Below are positions 43,369-53,406 of a DNA stretch of 64,000 nucleotides, piece after piece. Origin of the DNA: MVRV01 sp964469905 (GTDB taxonomy: Bacteria; Desulfobacterota; Syntrophia; Syntrophales; Smithellaceae); the NCBI GenBank assembly GCA_964469905.1, contig CAYXZW010000001.1, positions 1-64,000 on the forward strand, read 5' to 3'. The notes below the pieces were generated by a model, which was given only the letters and a program-made list of their open reading frames with translations, ran no database searches and was not told where the DNA came from. Made by a program: the position numbers and the translations under genes. How positions within the stretch are numbered: position 1 is the first letter of the stretch; every line of letters starts with the position of its first letter.

Positions 43369-44829
43369 ATGTCTGTAGAATATAGAAAAATAAAAAAAGT
43401 GTTAATTGCCAACAGAGGTGAAATTGCTTTACGAATAATCAGGACAGTAAAGGAACTTGGTATGGAAGCAGTTGCCGTATACGAAAAGCCTGATTCAGAA
43501 TCATCCTATATCCGTCTGGCTGATGATGCCATACTGATAGGGGATCGCCCCCGTAAAGAGTATCTGGATATTGATAAGATAATCTGGGCGGCACGTAAAG
43601 CAGGAGCCGATGCTATTCATCCGGGCTATGGCTTCCTCTCGGAAAATGCCGATTTTTCAGCAGCTTGTAAAAAAGCTGGCATTATTTTCATCGGTCCGCC
43701 ACCCCAGGTAATCCGGGATATGGGCAATAAAGTTGTTGCCCGCAAAATTATGGAAAAAGCAAATGTGCCCACAATACCAGGCACGGGAGATCTGGCACCG
43801 GGAGATGCCGGAATTGAACAGGCGAAAGAATTTGCTGCTAAATATGGCTATCCGTTAATGCTCAAAGCCGCTGCCGGAGGCGGAGGGCGGGGTATTCGCA
43901 AAGTAAAAAACGAGGAAGAACTGAAAACTCAGCTGCCGCAGGTAAGGGCGGAAACGCGTTCCGCCTTTAATGATGACAGTATTTATCTGGAAAAATGTAT
44001 TGAAGCGCCGCGCCATATCGAAATACAGATCCTTGCTGATTATCACGGCAATGTTATTCATTTAGGTTCGCGGGACTGCTCAATCCAGCGGCGTCATCAG
44101 AAACTGCTCGAAATAGCGCCGGCCGATTTACCGGCTGATGTTCTCGAAGCCATGTATGATGCTGCCATTAAAGGGTCAAGGCAGGCCGGATATGTAAATG
44201 CCGGAACTGTCGAGTTTCTGGTTGATTCCCGGACCAATGAATTCTGGTTTATGGAGATGAATACACGCCTGCAGGTTGAGCATACTGTTACTGAAGAGCT
44301 GACCGGTATTGATATTGTCCGGCAGCAAATCAAAATCGCCGAAGGCAATGCTTTGGATATTCCGGCCGGACGAGTAAGCATAATGGGCAAAGCCGTACAG
44401 GTGAGAATTAATGCCGAAGATCCCAAAAATAATTTTATGCCGGAAGGCGGCAAGACACTCGAAGTTTACCAGTCACCAGGCGGCCCCGGTGTCCGTTTGG
44501 ATGGCGTTGTCTATCAAGGCTACCGTATTCCTACCGATTACGATTCTTTAATGGTTAAAATGACTGTTCGCGGTTATGATTGGGAACAAACCATTCAGAG
44601 ATTGAAGCGATCTTTGAATAACTTCCTGATAGTCGGTCCGAAGACAACAATTCCCTTTTATCTGGCCATTTGCGATGAACCGGATTTTCAGGCCGGAAAG
44701 TTTGATACAAGTTACCTTGAAACACATGATGAAATATTTAATTATCCGGAGCAGGAGAGGGAAGTGGCTAAACTGGCAAAATTAATAGCGGAGATTCATG
44801 CCCGGAAAATGAATCCTTACGCATATTGA
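43369..44829 (+). CDS. pycA: biotin carboxylase / pyruvate carboxylase subunit A
   Basis: 486 residues, complete biotin carboxylase: N-domain KVLIANRGEIALRI, DAIHPGYGFLSENADF, ATP-grasp loop KAAAGGGGRGIRK, EIQILAD, SRDCSIQRRHQKLLE and FMEMNTRLQVEHTVTEE with metal-binding Glu and the catalytic Arg. It carboxylates biotin on the partner subunit using ATP and bicarbonate. The ATG at 43369 follows an AGGAAGG site; an ATG six codons upstream would place that site inside the gene. The next gene encodes a carboxyltransferase with a biotin domain, so two-subunit pyruvate carboxylase is favoured over fatty-acid AccC. Confidence 0.88.
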   Translation: MSVEYRKIKKVLIANRGEIALRIIRTVKELGMEAVAVYEKPDSESSYIRLADDAILIGDRPRKEYLDIDKIIWAARKAGADAIHPGYGFLSENADFSAACKKAGIIFIGPPPQVIRDMGNKVVARKIMEKANVPTIPGTGDLAPGDAGIEQAKEFAAKYGYPLMLKAAAGGGGRGIRKVKNEEELKTQLPQVRAETRSAFNDDSIYLEKCIEAPRHIEIQILADYHGNVIHLGSRDCSIQRRHQKLLEIAPADLPADVLEAMYDAAIKGSRQAGYVNAGTVEFLVDSRTNEFWFMEMNTRLQVEHTVTEELTGIDIVRQQIKIAEGNALDIPAGRVSIMGKAVQVRINAEDPKNNFMPEGGKTLEVYQSPGGPGVRLDGVVYQGYRIPTDYDSLMVKMTVRGYDWEQTIQRLKRSLNNFLIVGPKTTIPFYLAICDEPDFQAGKFDTSYLETHDEIFNYPEQEREVAKLAKLIAEIHARKMNPYAY

Positions 44830-44863
44830 TCAATTTCATTAAGAAAGCAGGGTTTATTGATTT

Positions 44864-46828
44864 ATGGGAAACGCAACACAAAATGTATGGGAACAGAGAG
44901 TAACTCCCGGTGAACTGAGAGAAAAGGGAGCCAAATACATAATTGATAAAGTAAGGCGCAACAAGGGTTATTACGTGACTAATACGGAAAGAGACCTTTC
45001 TCAATCCGATTTTAAAAACAGAATTATGCCGCATACTCAGCTTCTCGTAACCAGAGAACGTAACGATTCCGGTTTCTTTTCCCTGGAGATATCCGGTGGA
45101 GCGTCAGTACATGTGGATATGCTGCGCAAACAAATGAATCCGCTGGAGAAATTACAGGTTCTGGCTGAAAATATGCCCGACACTTTATTTCAAAACCTTT
45201 GTCGCGGTATTAATTTATTCGGCTATCGACCCTATCCGGAAAACGTTATTCGCCTGACGGTTAAATCCTTTGCCCGTTATGTTCATGTATGGCGTGTATT
45301 TGACTTTTTGAATTATATACCCAACATGCTGGCAGTAATGGAAGAAGTTAAAAAAGCCGGATGCATTCTGGAGCCCTGTATCTGTTTTTCCACAGGCCCC
45401 GAGCATACAGACGAATATTATGTGAAAAAAGTGGGCGAAATCCTGGCTGTTACCGGCGAAGATATTATCCTTTGCATCAAGAATCACGGTGGCCTGGGGA
45501 CTCCGCGCCGCATCGGGCAGTTGGTAAAAGCGATTCTGAATCAATATCCGGAGACGATTATTCATTATCATGGTCATAATTCTGATGGCAATGATGTAGG
45601 GAGGATAATTGAAGCCGTGATTAACGGAGCAAAAATCGTTGATGCCTCCGACCATGCTTTTACGGGATTCTTTGGTCCACCGGCAATTATTACCGTAGTT
45701 GATACGCTGGAAGAATACGGATTTAAAGCTGTCGGCTTAAACAGGCAGGCGGTTATTGATGCCTCGAATATTTTACGCCCACAGAGAGAATATTACCGCG
45801 ACTTTGAATCACAGTTCTTTGGTTTTGATCCCACGGTACAGGTGCACAAACTTCCCGGCGGAGCAACCGGATCGAGCTTTGAACAGGCCGTAAAAGGTGG
45901 TTTTTTGTCGCGGATGCCGGAGATTCTCCAGAAAGAGTTGCCCCGTGTTCAGACGGAATTGGGCAACTGGTGGAGCGTTACTCCCGGTTCGCAGATTCTC
46001 TGGACAACAGCAGTAAATAACGTTTTGAAAGGTGTACGCTACAAAGATGCCAGCGATGATCTAAAAAATCTAATGCTGGGAAGGTACGGAGAGTTGCCAT
46101 TTTATAAACCAGCCGATGAAATTTATCAGGCAGTGTTCGGGAGTGATTGGCAAAACTATGTGAACTGTAATTACTGCTATCAGAAGATAGAAAATATTGA
46201 TCTGGATGTCGAAAAGAAGGTTCTGGAGCGTCGCCTGGGGCGGCAGGCAACAGAAGACGAACTTGTTTTATATTTACAGCATCCTAATGATGCCGTAAAC
46301 TTTTTAAAATTTGAGGCTAAATACGGAAAAACATGGATATTACCCCCTCAAATATGGTTTAAAAAAGGCGGGTTCGGTTTAGGTGAAAAATTCGAAATTA
46401 CAGATGCTTACGGTGCATTACATGCAATTGAAATAGGCCCGCAGCGTAAAACAAAGACCGGCGATGCCGTAACTTATTTTAATATAGACCATCATCCGGA
46501 GCCAATCTATACAGAAATGGAACAAGATAGTGAGGGCAAGACAGGTTCCGGCGACCAACTCAAGAAGAAAGTTTCTATTTCCGTGAAGGAACTTAACGAC
46601 TTAGCAAAAGCCGGTGACATACGTTCTCAAATGATGGGAACGGTTAGCGAGATTCCCGTTGCGGAAGGAGACGATGTTTCGGCAGGTGATGTATTAATTG
46701 TCCTGGAAGCGATGAAAATGCTGACGAACGTCATCTCGGAGTTAAATGGAAAAGTGACTGAAGTTATGGTTTCGCCCGGCGATAAAGTTGAACTGGGTGA
46801 TTCTTTGATGACGATTACAAAGGCCTAA
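44864..46828 (+). CDS. pycB: biotin-dependent carboxyltransferase with C-terminal biotinyl domain (PycB/OadA type, divergent)
   Basis: 654 residues. TIM-barrel carboxyltransferase domain (about 35-310), conserved PycB/OadA middle domain (about 320-480) and a biotinyl domain ending with VLEAMKMLTN (biotin Lys in the last 40 residues). The metal-site Asp is in TERDLSQS, the carboxylated Lys in LCIKNHGG, and the His pair in HYHGHNSDG. Family proteins read LRDAHQS, CIKDMAG and HSHCTSG at these places, so this is a divergent branch. It could be pyruvate carboxylase or a transcarboxylase or decarboxylase acting on another 2-oxo acid. It sits 34 bases after the biotin carboxylase gene. Confidence 0.8.
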   Translation: MGNATQNVWEQRVTPGELREKGAKYIIDKVRRNKGYYVTNTERDLSQSDFKNRIMPHTQLLVTRERNDSGFFSLEISGGASVHVDMLRKQMNPLEKLQVLAENMPDTLFQNLCRGINLFGYRPYPENVIRLTVKSFARYVHVWRVFDFLNYIPNMLAVMEEVKKAGCILEPCICFSTGPEHTDEYYVKKVGEILAVTGEDIILCIKNHGGLGTPRRIGQLVKAILNQYPETIIHYHGHNSDGNDVGRIIEAVINGAKIVDASDHAFTGFFGPPAIITVVDTLEEYGFKAVGLNRQAVIDASNILRPQREYYRDFESQFFGFDPTVQVHKLPGGATGSSFEQAVKGGFLSRMPEILQKELPRVQTELGNWWSVTPGSQILWTTAVNNVLKGVRYKDASDDLKNLMLGRYGELPFYKPADEIYQAVFGSDWQNYVNCNYCYQKIENIDLDVEKKVLERRLGRQATEDELVLYLQHPNDAVNFLKFEAKYGKTWILPPQIWFKKGGFGLGEKFEITDAYGALHAIEIGPQRKTKTGDAVTYFNIDHHPEPIYTEMEQDSEGKTGSGDQLKKKVSISVKELNDLAKAGDIRSQMMGTVSEIPVAEGDDVSAGDVLIVLEAMKMLTNVISELNGKVTEVMVSPGDKVELGDSLMTITKA

Positions 46829-46888
46829 TTGTTAAATATCAATATATTATATTATCATCAGAGCATTACAACCTCAACTAGGTAGTTC

Positions 46889-46916
46889 TTGACTTTTTAT
46901 TTTTATTTATGGTAAT
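46889..46916 (+). promoter_or_regulatory. candidate sigma-70 promoter for the M23 peptidase gene
   Basis: TTGACT (46889-46894), 16 bases, GGTAAT (46911-46916), about 55 bases before the start at 46971. The spacer is almost pure A/T. Consensus-based prediction only. Confidence 0.4.
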
Positions 46917-46970
46917 CATTCAATCTTAACGGCTATTACAAATGATATCAAATTGGTAAGGAAAAGAATA

Positions 46971-47876
46971 ATGCCGGATAATTTCTTTACATTGATGATT
47001 ATTCCACGACGGAAGAGCGCAGTAAAAAAATTATCTCTCTCCCGATCATTGGTGCGTGGTTTGTTCATCGGTTCGGTTTTTGCGGTTCTCTTAACTCTTT
47101 ATGTTATTTACGATTATGCCAGTATTAAAAGAGATAAGGCTGAGCTAGCCCGGCTGCGAGCACAAACCAAAGAACAATCTCAGCAAATTTCCGACTTGGC
47201 ATCAAGAGTTGACGAATTTTCCGACCGGATGGAAGAATTTAAACAATTTGATAAAAAATTAAGAATATTAGCTAATTATCAAACAGGAAGGGATAAGAAA
47301 TTACCCCTGGGGATAGGTGGATCAAATAGTGACAATGCCCGGATAAAAGATTTAATCAATTCGGATACGGGAAACCTGATCGCTGAAATGCACAAGGGCG
47401 TCAGTAAGTTGAATGATGACGCCAATATTCGGGAAAAAAGTTTTACTGAGTTAATGAGTTTTTTGCGGGAGCAGAAGTCTTTGCTAGCCTCTACACCCTC
47501 AATCTGGCCGGTAAAGGGCTGGGTGACATCGGAGTTTGGCAATCGGGAATCGCCTTTTAATCCCGGATCTGAATTCCACAAGGGGGTGGATATTGCAACA
47601 CGGATGGGCAAAGAAGTAGTTGCTGCCGCAGATGGTCTTGTAATCGAGGCGGTTTACCAGAGTGACGACGGAAATATTGTTAAGGTCGATCACGGACGGG
47701 GTTTTGCAACCGCTTATGCTCATCTGTCCAAGATTGCAATCAAGCAGGGTGTTCGGGTTAAAAGAGGCGATCTGGTAGGTTATGTCGGTGATTCCGGGCG
47801 CAGTACCGGTTCTCATCTCCATTATGCTGTTTACATTAATAAAGTTCCGGTCAATCCACGAAGATATTTAAGGTAA
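46971..47876 (+). CDS. M23-family peptidoglycan peptidase with coiled coil
   Basis: 301 residues. One membrane span near 28-48, a coiled coil (about 55-100, AELARLRAQTKEQSQQISDL), and a C-terminal LytM domain with complete zinc motifs: HKGVDIA, TAYAHLS and GSHLHYAV. Cell-wall hydrolases of this design act in the periplasm during growth and division, and a member commonly precedes secA in deltaproteobacteria. The ATG at 46971 was chosen over an upstream TTG because AAGGA lies in front of it. Confidence 0.9.
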   Translation: MPDNFFTLMIIPRRKSAVKKLSLSRSLVRGLFIGSVFAVLLTLYVIYDYASIKRDKAELARLRAQTKEQSQQISDLASRVDEFSDRMEEFKQFDKKLRILANYQTGRDKKLPLGIGGSNSDNARIKDLINSDTGNLIAEMHKGVSKLNDDANIREKSFTELMSFLREQKSLLASTPSIWPVKGWVTSEFGNRESPFNPGSEFHKGVDIATRMGKEVVAAADGLVIEAVYQSDDGNIVKVDHGRGFATAYAHLSKIAIKQGVRVKRGDLVGYVGDSGRSTGSHLHYAVYINKVPVNPRRYLR

Positions 47877-47980
47877 TCGATGGCTTAGAAGTATAAACAA
47901 TAATCGATTCTTTTATGTGCTGAAAAGTTTCGCCTGTAAGCAAATGCTGGAAATATTGATTACAGAAAACTGTTAAATTC

Positions 47981-48007
47981 ACCGGTAACATTACCGGTTT
48001 TTTTTTT
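47981..48007 (+). terminator. intrinsic terminator between the M23 peptidase gene and secA
   Basis: ACCGGTA, loop ACAT, TACCGGT, then an uninterrupted run of ten T. It lies about 105 bases after the peptidase stop and only 11 bases before secA, so the secA promoter must read through it or the stem may act as a leader attenuator. Confidence 0.75.
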
Positions 48008-48018
48008 GAAGGTGATTA

Positions 48019-50538
48019 ATGCTGGATAAGATTCTGAAAATAATCGTTGGGACGAAAAACGATCGTGAATTAAAACGCTTGTCAGTTCTTTTAGATGAAG
48101 TAAATGGTTATGAACCATCAATTACATCCTTGACTGATGCCGAACTCCGGGTAAAAACCAAATATTTCAGAGAAAAATTGAGTAACGGTTTTACCCTCGA
48201 TGATATTCTGACTGAAGCATTTGCTGTGGTACGGGAAGCATCAAGGCGGACTCTTCTGATGCGTCCTTTTGACTCACAAGTGATTGGTGGTATCGTTTTG
48301 CATGAAGGCAAGATAGCTGAAATGAAGACGGGCGAGGGAAAAACACTTGCTGCTACTATGCCTTTATATCTCAATGCACTGGAAGGAAAGGGTTGCCATG
48401 TTGTTACGGTAAATGATTATCTGGCAAAAAGAGATTCGGCCTGGATGGGGCCCATTTACAATTTTCTGGGCTTAAGCGTCGGAGTTATTATCCATGGGCT
48501 GGATGATGATGAGCGCAGGCAAGCATATGGCGCCGATATTACCTATGGTACAAATAACGAATTCGGGTTCGATTATTTGCGCGATAACATGAAATTCAGC
48601 CTGGAAGAGTATGTCCAGCGAGAGTTTAATTATGCTATTGTAGACGAGGTGGACAGCATTCTGATTGATGAAGCCCGCACGCCGTTGATTATTTCCGGCC
48701 CGTCAGAAGAATCAACGGACAAATATTATAAAATAAACCAGATAATACCACGATTAAAGAAAGATCATGATTATACAATTGATGAAAAAAGCCGGACCGT
48801 TATTTTAACAGAAGCAGGTGTGGCTCACATTGAAGGATATTTAAATGTCCAGAACCTTTATGAACCACGGAATATAGAAATTGTTCACCACGTAAATCAG
48901 GCGCTTAAAGCACATACATTGTTCCGGCGGGATGTAGATTATCTTGTTAAAGACGGAGAGGTTATTATCGTCGATGAGTTTACCGGAAGAGTGATGCCGG
49001 GAAGACGTTACAGTGACGGTTTGCATCAGGCGCTGGAAGCTAAGGAAAAAGTCAAAATTGAACGGGAAAATCAAACACTGGCTTCCATTACTTTTCAGAA
49101 TTATTTTCGGATGTATAAAAAGCTTTCCGGCATGACCGGAACTGCAGATACGGAAGCGACCGAATTCAAGAAAATATATAATTTGGAAGTATTGGTTATT
49201 CCGACCAACATGCCCATGATTCGTAATGATCATAATGACTTAATTTATAAGACGGAACAAGAAAAGATAAAAGCGGTTATTGAAGAGGTTAAGAGCTTAA
49301 ATAAAGAGAAACGGCCGGTATTGATCGGAACAATATCAATTGAGAAGTCGGAATTGCTCAGTAAACATCTGACCCGGTCCGGAGTAAAGCATCATGTTCT
49401 CAATGCCAAGAATCATGAAAGAGAAGCGGAAATAATAGCTCAAGCCGGTCAGGCGGGAATGGTAACAATATCCACAAATATGGCCGGCCGGGGTACTGAT
49501 ATAAAGCTTGGTGAAGGAGTGGCCCGACTGGGTGGCCTGCATATTCTGGGCACCGAGCGCCATGAAAGTCGCCGTATCGACAATCAATTGCGGGGACGGT
49601 CCGGTCGTCAGGGTGATAACGGATCATCGCGCTTTTATTTGTCTCTGGAAGATGATTTACTGCGAATTTTTGGCGCCGAAAGAATATCGTCAATTATGGA
49701 TCGTGTGGGTATCGAAGAAGATCAGCCGATAGAACATAAATATATTTCCCGGGCCATAGAAAACGCGCAAAAACGTGTAGAAGGGCAAAATTTTGATATC
49801 CGCAAGCATCTTCTGGACTATGACGATGTAATGAACAAACAACGTAAGGTAATATATGAACAACGTAAAAAAGTGTTGCGTGGAGACAACTTATGGGTAG
49901 ATGTTGAGGAAATGGTTGAAGAAGTTACCGATAACCTTCTTTTAGAGTACATGGATGAAAAAAAGCATCATGAGGAATGGAATCTCAAAGGGCTTGATGA
50001 CGCCATCTTCCAACAATTCAACTTGAGGTTGAATATAAACAATTCAACCGAGCTAATCTCTGGTGATTCGATAAGCGAGTTGATCAATAAAAAAGTACTG
50101 GAGCTTTTGCGCAATAAGGAGCAAAATTTCGGCAAAGAGCTGATGGATTACTTATTGAAGGTAATCATGTTGCAGGCTATAGATTCTCATTGGAAAGAAC
50201 ATCTGCTGTCCATGGACCACTTAAAAGAAGGAATAGGTCTGCGCGGATATGGTCAGAAGGATCCTGTGCGTGAATATCAGCGCGAAGGTTATGAAATGTT
50301 CATGGAAATGATTTCCCAGATGAAAATGGACACATTGGTTAAGTTATGTCTGGTGGAAGTAGAGCGCGAAGAAGAAGTTGAAGAAATACGACACAAACAA
50401 AAACAAGATTATATTTTAAGTCGCGGGGAAGACTTACCGGAGGCGCAGACGATGAAGAGGGATGGGCAAAAGATTGGTCGTAATGATCCCTGTCCCTGTG
50501 GCAGCGGGAAAAAATATAAAAAATGCTGTGGTGCTTAA
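48019..50538 (+). CDS. secA: preprotein translocase ATPase SecA
   Basis: 839 residues. Walker A MKTGEGKTLA, DEVDSILIDEARTPL (Walker B and preprotein cross-linking region), the NBD2 motif GRGTDIKLGEG with QLRGRSGRQGD, and a C-terminal zinc-binding SEC-C tail NDPCPCGSGKKYKKCCG. It drives protein export through SecYEG. The ATG has a GAAGGTG site a few bases upstream. argJ follows after about 25 bases. Confidence 0.98.
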   Translation: MLDKILKIIVGTKNDRELKRLSVLLDEVNGYEPSITSLTDAELRVKTKYFREKLSNGFTLDDILTEAFAVVREASRRTLLMRPFDSQVIGGIVLHEGKIAEMKTGEGKTLAATMPLYLNALEGKGCHVVTVNDYLAKRDSAWMGPIYNFLGLSVGVIIHGLDDDERRQAYGADITYGTNNEFGFDYLRDNMKFSLEEYVQREFNYAIVDEVDSILIDEARTPLIISGPSEESTDKYYKINQIIPRLKKDHDYTIDEKSRTVILTEAGVAHIEGYLNVQNLYEPRNIEIVHHVNQALKAHTLFRRDVDYLVKDGEVIIVDEFTGRVMPGRRYSDGLHQALEAKEKVKIERENQTLASITFQNYFRMYKKLSGMTGTADTEATEFKKIYNLEVLVIPTNMPMIRNDHNDLIYKTEQEKIKAVIEEVKSLNKEKRPVLIGTISIEKSELLSKHLTRSGVKHHVLNAKNHEREAEIIAQAGQAGMVTISTNMAGRGTDIKLGEGVARLGGLHILGTERHESRRIDNQLRGRSGRQGDNGSSRFYLSLEDDLLRIFGAERISSIMDRVGIEEDQPIEHKYISRAIENAQKRVEGQNFDIRKHLLDYDDVMNKQRKVIYEQRKKVLRGDNLWVDVEEMVEEVTDNLLLEYMDEKKHHEEWNLKGLDDAIFQQFNLRLNINNSTELISGDSISELINKKVLELLRNKEQNFGKELMDYLLKVIMLQAIDSHWKEHLLSMDHLKEGIGLRGYGQKDPVREYQREGYEMFMEMISQMKMDTLVKLCLVEVEREEEVEEIRHKQKQDYILSRGEDLPEAQTMKRDGQKIGRNDPCPCGSGKKYKKCCGA

Positions 50539-50563
50539 GGAAATATTAAAAGGAGCAGGCATT

Positions 50564-51763
50564 ATGGTAAAAGAAAAAATGAAAATAAATGTACCCGGGT
50601 TTCTGGCCAATGGAATTTCTGTTGGTATTAAAGACGATAAGAAGAAGGATCTGGGGCTGATTTATTCCACAATACCGGCAAAAGTCGCTGCCGTATTTAC
50701 GCGGAATACATTTAAAGCGGCTCCGGTTTTAATTGATACTGAGCGCGTTAAAAAAGGATTAGCTCAGGCAGTGATAACAAACAGCGGTTGCGCCAATGCT
50801 GCTACGGGAAAGGAAGGCTATTCCGATGCTCTGATTGTATCCGCTGCATTATCAAAGCAATTGAAAATAAAAGAAGAACTTGTTCTGTTAGGGTCCACAG
50901 GCGTTATCGGGAAAAGATTGCCCGTAAAAAAGATAGAAGGCGGAATCGGTAAGCTTGTAGGCGGTTTGAACGAATTCGGTATTGAAGATGCGGAAGAAGC
51001 AATGATGACAACTGATAAGTATCCTAAAATTGCAATCCGCCGGGGAATTGTGGGTGCCAAGGACATCACCATCTGCGGTATTGCCAAGGGTGCCGGAATG
51101 ATTGAGCCCAATATGGCAACTTTGCTGACCTATGTTATGACTGATGCTCTGATAGATGCTAAAGCATTAAACACGGTATTTCATCAGGCAATTGATTCCA
51201 CCTTCAATACAATAAGCGTTGACGGTTGCATGAGCACCAACGATACAGCTATCATCATGGCCAACGGGTTGGCCGGCAATAACCCGCTGGAAAAGGCACA
51301 AGCCCGTTTACAGAGATTCCGCGATATGCTGTCGGATGTTCTAATGGAGCTTGCTCAGGCGGTAGTCAAGGATGGTGAGGGAGCAACGAAATTTATTACA
51401 ATCATGGTGGAGGGTGCAAAATCACGCTCTGATGCCCGACGGGCGGCCTATTCCATTGCCAATTCCAATCTGGTGAAAACCGCATTCTTTGGTGAAGATC
51501 CTAACTGGGGGAGGATAATCGCCGCTCTGGGTTCTTCTGGTATACCTTTAGAAAAGGAAAAAATCAGCTTGTCTATTGGTGGATTAACCGTATTTGCTCA
51601 GGATACTCCGGCCAATATTAATTTAAGTAAATTAAAAGGAATATTCCAAAAAGATAGAATTGATGTGCATGTCCAGTTAGGAGGCGGCGATAAGTCATAT
51701 TGCGTTTATACATCAGACCTTTCTCATGATTATGTGAATATCAACGCCGATTACTCAACATAG
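50564..51763 (+). CDS. argJ: bifunctional glutamate N-acetyltransferase / amino-acid acetyltransferase ArgJ
   Basis: 399 residues. The self-cleavage site is visible in GMIEPNMATLLTYVMTDA (Thr nucleophile of the beta chain near 190), with NSGCANAATG and GEDPNWGRIIAALG as further family motifs. ArgJ recycles the acetyl group in arginine synthesis. The ATG at 50564 has AAAAGGAG upstream; a longer in-frame opening inside secA lacks such a site. Confidence 0.95.
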   Translation: MVKEKMKINVPGFLANGISVGIKDDKKKDLGLIYSTIPAKVAAVFTRNTFKAAPVLIDTERVKKGLAQAVITNSGCANAATGKEGYSDALIVSAALSKQLKIKEELVLLGSTGVIGKRLPVKKIEGGIGKLVGGLNEFGIEDAEEAMMTTDKYPKIAIRRGIVGAKDITICGIAKGAGMIEPNMATLLTYVMTDALIDAKALNTVFHQAIDSTFNTISVDGCMSTNDTAIIMANGLAGNNPLEKAQARLQRFRDMLSDVLMELAQAVVKDGEGATKFITIMVEGAKSRSDARRAAYSIANSNLVKTAFFGEDPNWGRIIAALGSSGIPLEKEKISLSIGGLTVFAQDTPANINLSKLKGIFQKDRIDVHVQLGGGDKSYCVYTSDLSHDYVNINADYST

Positions 51764-51936
51764 GGTTGTTGCGAAATTGCCACCGACCGTTATTTGGCCT
51801 TGAATATTTGATTTATATATGTTAAGTGCCGCCAAACTTCACACATCTCCGGATTGCAGGCATGTTGCTTATATTATTAAGTGTGCTTTTGCAAGTTGAA
51901 GGGGATGGAGGAAAAAAACAAAAAAAGGAGAAAAAA
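51764..51936 (+). promoter_or_regulatory. rpsB leader region
   Basis: 173 bases between argJ and rpsB. TATATT and TATTAT boxes occur near 51877-51885 but no convincing -35 partner was found. The stretch may hold an S2 autoregulatory leader as in other bacteria, but no known fold could be confirmed by eye. The last part, AAAAAAGGAG, is the rpsB ribosome-binding site. Confidence 0.3.
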
Positions 51937-52719
51937 ATGTCAGCAATTTCAATGAAACTGTTACTGGAAGCAGGTGTCCATTTCGGACATCAGACCAACA
52001 AATGGAACCCCAAAATGAAACCATATATTTTCGGGGCGAGAAACAACATCTACATTATTGATCTTCAACAAACTGTCGGCATGTTTCAGACTGCTTACAA
52101 TTTTATTGTCGATGCAGTATCTGAGGGTAAAGAAATTCTCTTCGTTGGAACAAAAAAACAATCACAGGAAGCCATAAAAGAAGAAGCTCTCCGCTGCGGC
52201 ATGCCCTATGTGAATCAGCGCTGGCTCGGTGGTATGTTGACGAATTTCGTTACAATTAAAAAGAGTATTGACCGTCTGAATACATTATCCAAAATGTTTG
52301 ATGATGATTCGATAAAAGCATTTCCCAAAAAAGAAATAACTCAACTGCAAAAAGAGAAAGAAAAACTCGAGAATGTATTAGGTGGAATCAGGGGCATGAA
52401 ATCATATCCATCGGCAGTTTTCATTGTCGATCCCAATCGTGAGCATATTGCTGTTCAGGAAGCCAAGAAATTATCAATTCCCATTGTTGGTATCGTCGAT
52501 ACAAATTGTGATCCTGATGATATTGATTACATTATTCCGGGGAACGATGATGCCATTCGAGCAATTAAACTGTTCGCTTCTAAATTTGCCGATGCTGTTA
52601 TCGAAGGCAAAAAGCGTTTTGAAGAGAAAATAACTGCAGAATCGAATAAAGAAACACCGGTAGCTGTGGAAACGTCATCCGTCGAAAACGATATTCCGGA
52701 GAGTGTTGAAATGGAATAA
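51937..52719 (+). CDS. rpsB: 30S ribosomal protein S2
   Basis: 260 residues. N-terminus MKLLLEAGVHFGHQT with KWNPKMKPYIFG and the core motifs FVGTKKQSQ, NQRWLGGMLTN and VDTNCDPDDIDY are those of S2. A Glu/Val-rich tail follows residue 230. The ATG follows an AAGGAG site; an upstream in-frame opening encodes an unrelated hydrophobic stretch and is rejected. rpsB-tsf-pyrH-frr is a classical operon. Confidence 0.98.
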   Translation: MSAISMKLLLEAGVHFGHQTNKWNPKMKPYIFGARNNIYIIDLQQTVGMFQTAYNFIVDAVSEGKEILFVGTKKQSQEAIKEEALRCGMPYVNQRWLGGMLTNFVTIKKSIDRLNTLSKMFDDDSIKAFPKKEITQLQKEKEKLENVLGGIRGMKSYPSAVFIVDPNREHIAVQEAKKLSIPIVGIVDTNCDPDDIDYIIPGNDDAIRAIKLFASKFADAVIEGKKRFEEKITAESNKETPVAVETSSVENDIPESVEME

Positions 52720-52800
52720 TAGTCTCTTAGCTAAATCAGAGATTAATATAATTATAAACAAGACACAGTGATCTTGAAAGTATTTTAGGAGGTAAGGAAA

Positions 52801-53406
52801 TTGGAAATATCTTCAACAATGGTAAAAGAACTGAGAACAAAAACCGGTGCCGGAATGATGGATTGCAAAGAGGCTTTGGCAGCATCTGACGGTGATTTCG
52901 AAAAAGCTATTGATTTTTTAAGAGCAAAAGGATTGTCCGCAGCGACGAAAAGATCTTCAAAGGCAGCAAAAGACGGTACAATAGCTTCCTATATTCACAT
53001 GGGTGGCCGGATTGGCGTAATGGTCGAAATTAATTGTGAGACTGATTTTGTGGCGAAGACCGATAATTTCCAGACAACGGCAAGAGACATCGCCATGCAC
53101 ATAGCGGCATCAAATCCACTATATGTCCGACCGGATGAAATTCCTGAAGATGCGTTAAATCGAGAAAAAGAAATTTATCGCAGCCAATTACGTGAAGAGG
53201 GTAAGCCGGAGAAGATCTGGGATAAAATTATTGATGGTAAACTGAAGAAGTATTATGAGGACGTATGCTTGACAGAGCAGAAATTTGTCAAAGATACCGA
53301 CATTACAGTAGGCACGCTGATTAATAATCTTATAGCCAATACCGGCGAAAATATCATTATTCGCCGTTTTGCCAGATTTCAGCTCGGTGAGGAAATCAAA
53401 AAGTAA
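52801..53406 (+). CDS. tsf: elongation factor Ts, short form
   Basis: 201 residues, starting with TTG after a strong GGAGGT site. N-terminal UBA-like domain (MVKELRTKTGAGMMDCKEAL), core with INCETDFVAKTDNF, and VCLTEQKFVKD. It lacks much of the second core subdomain of the E. coli protein (283 residues), like the roughly 200-residue form of Thermus. EF-Ts recharges EF-Tu with GTP. Confidence 0.96.
   Translation: MEISSTMVKELRTKTGAGMMDCKEALAASDGDFEKAIDFLRAKGLSAATKRSSKAAKDGTIASYIHMGGRIGVMVEINCETDFVAKTDNFQTTARDIAMHIAASNPLYVRPDEIPEDALNREKEIYRSQLREEGKPEKIWDKIIDGKLKKYYEDVCLTEQKFVKDTDITVGTLINNLIANTGENIIIRRFARFQLGEEIKK

Noticed and set aside
51826..51936. Upstream extension of rpsB by 37 codons
   Set aside because: S2 starts MSAISMKLLLEAGVHFG after a strong AAGGAG site; the extension encodes an unrelated hydrophobic stretch.
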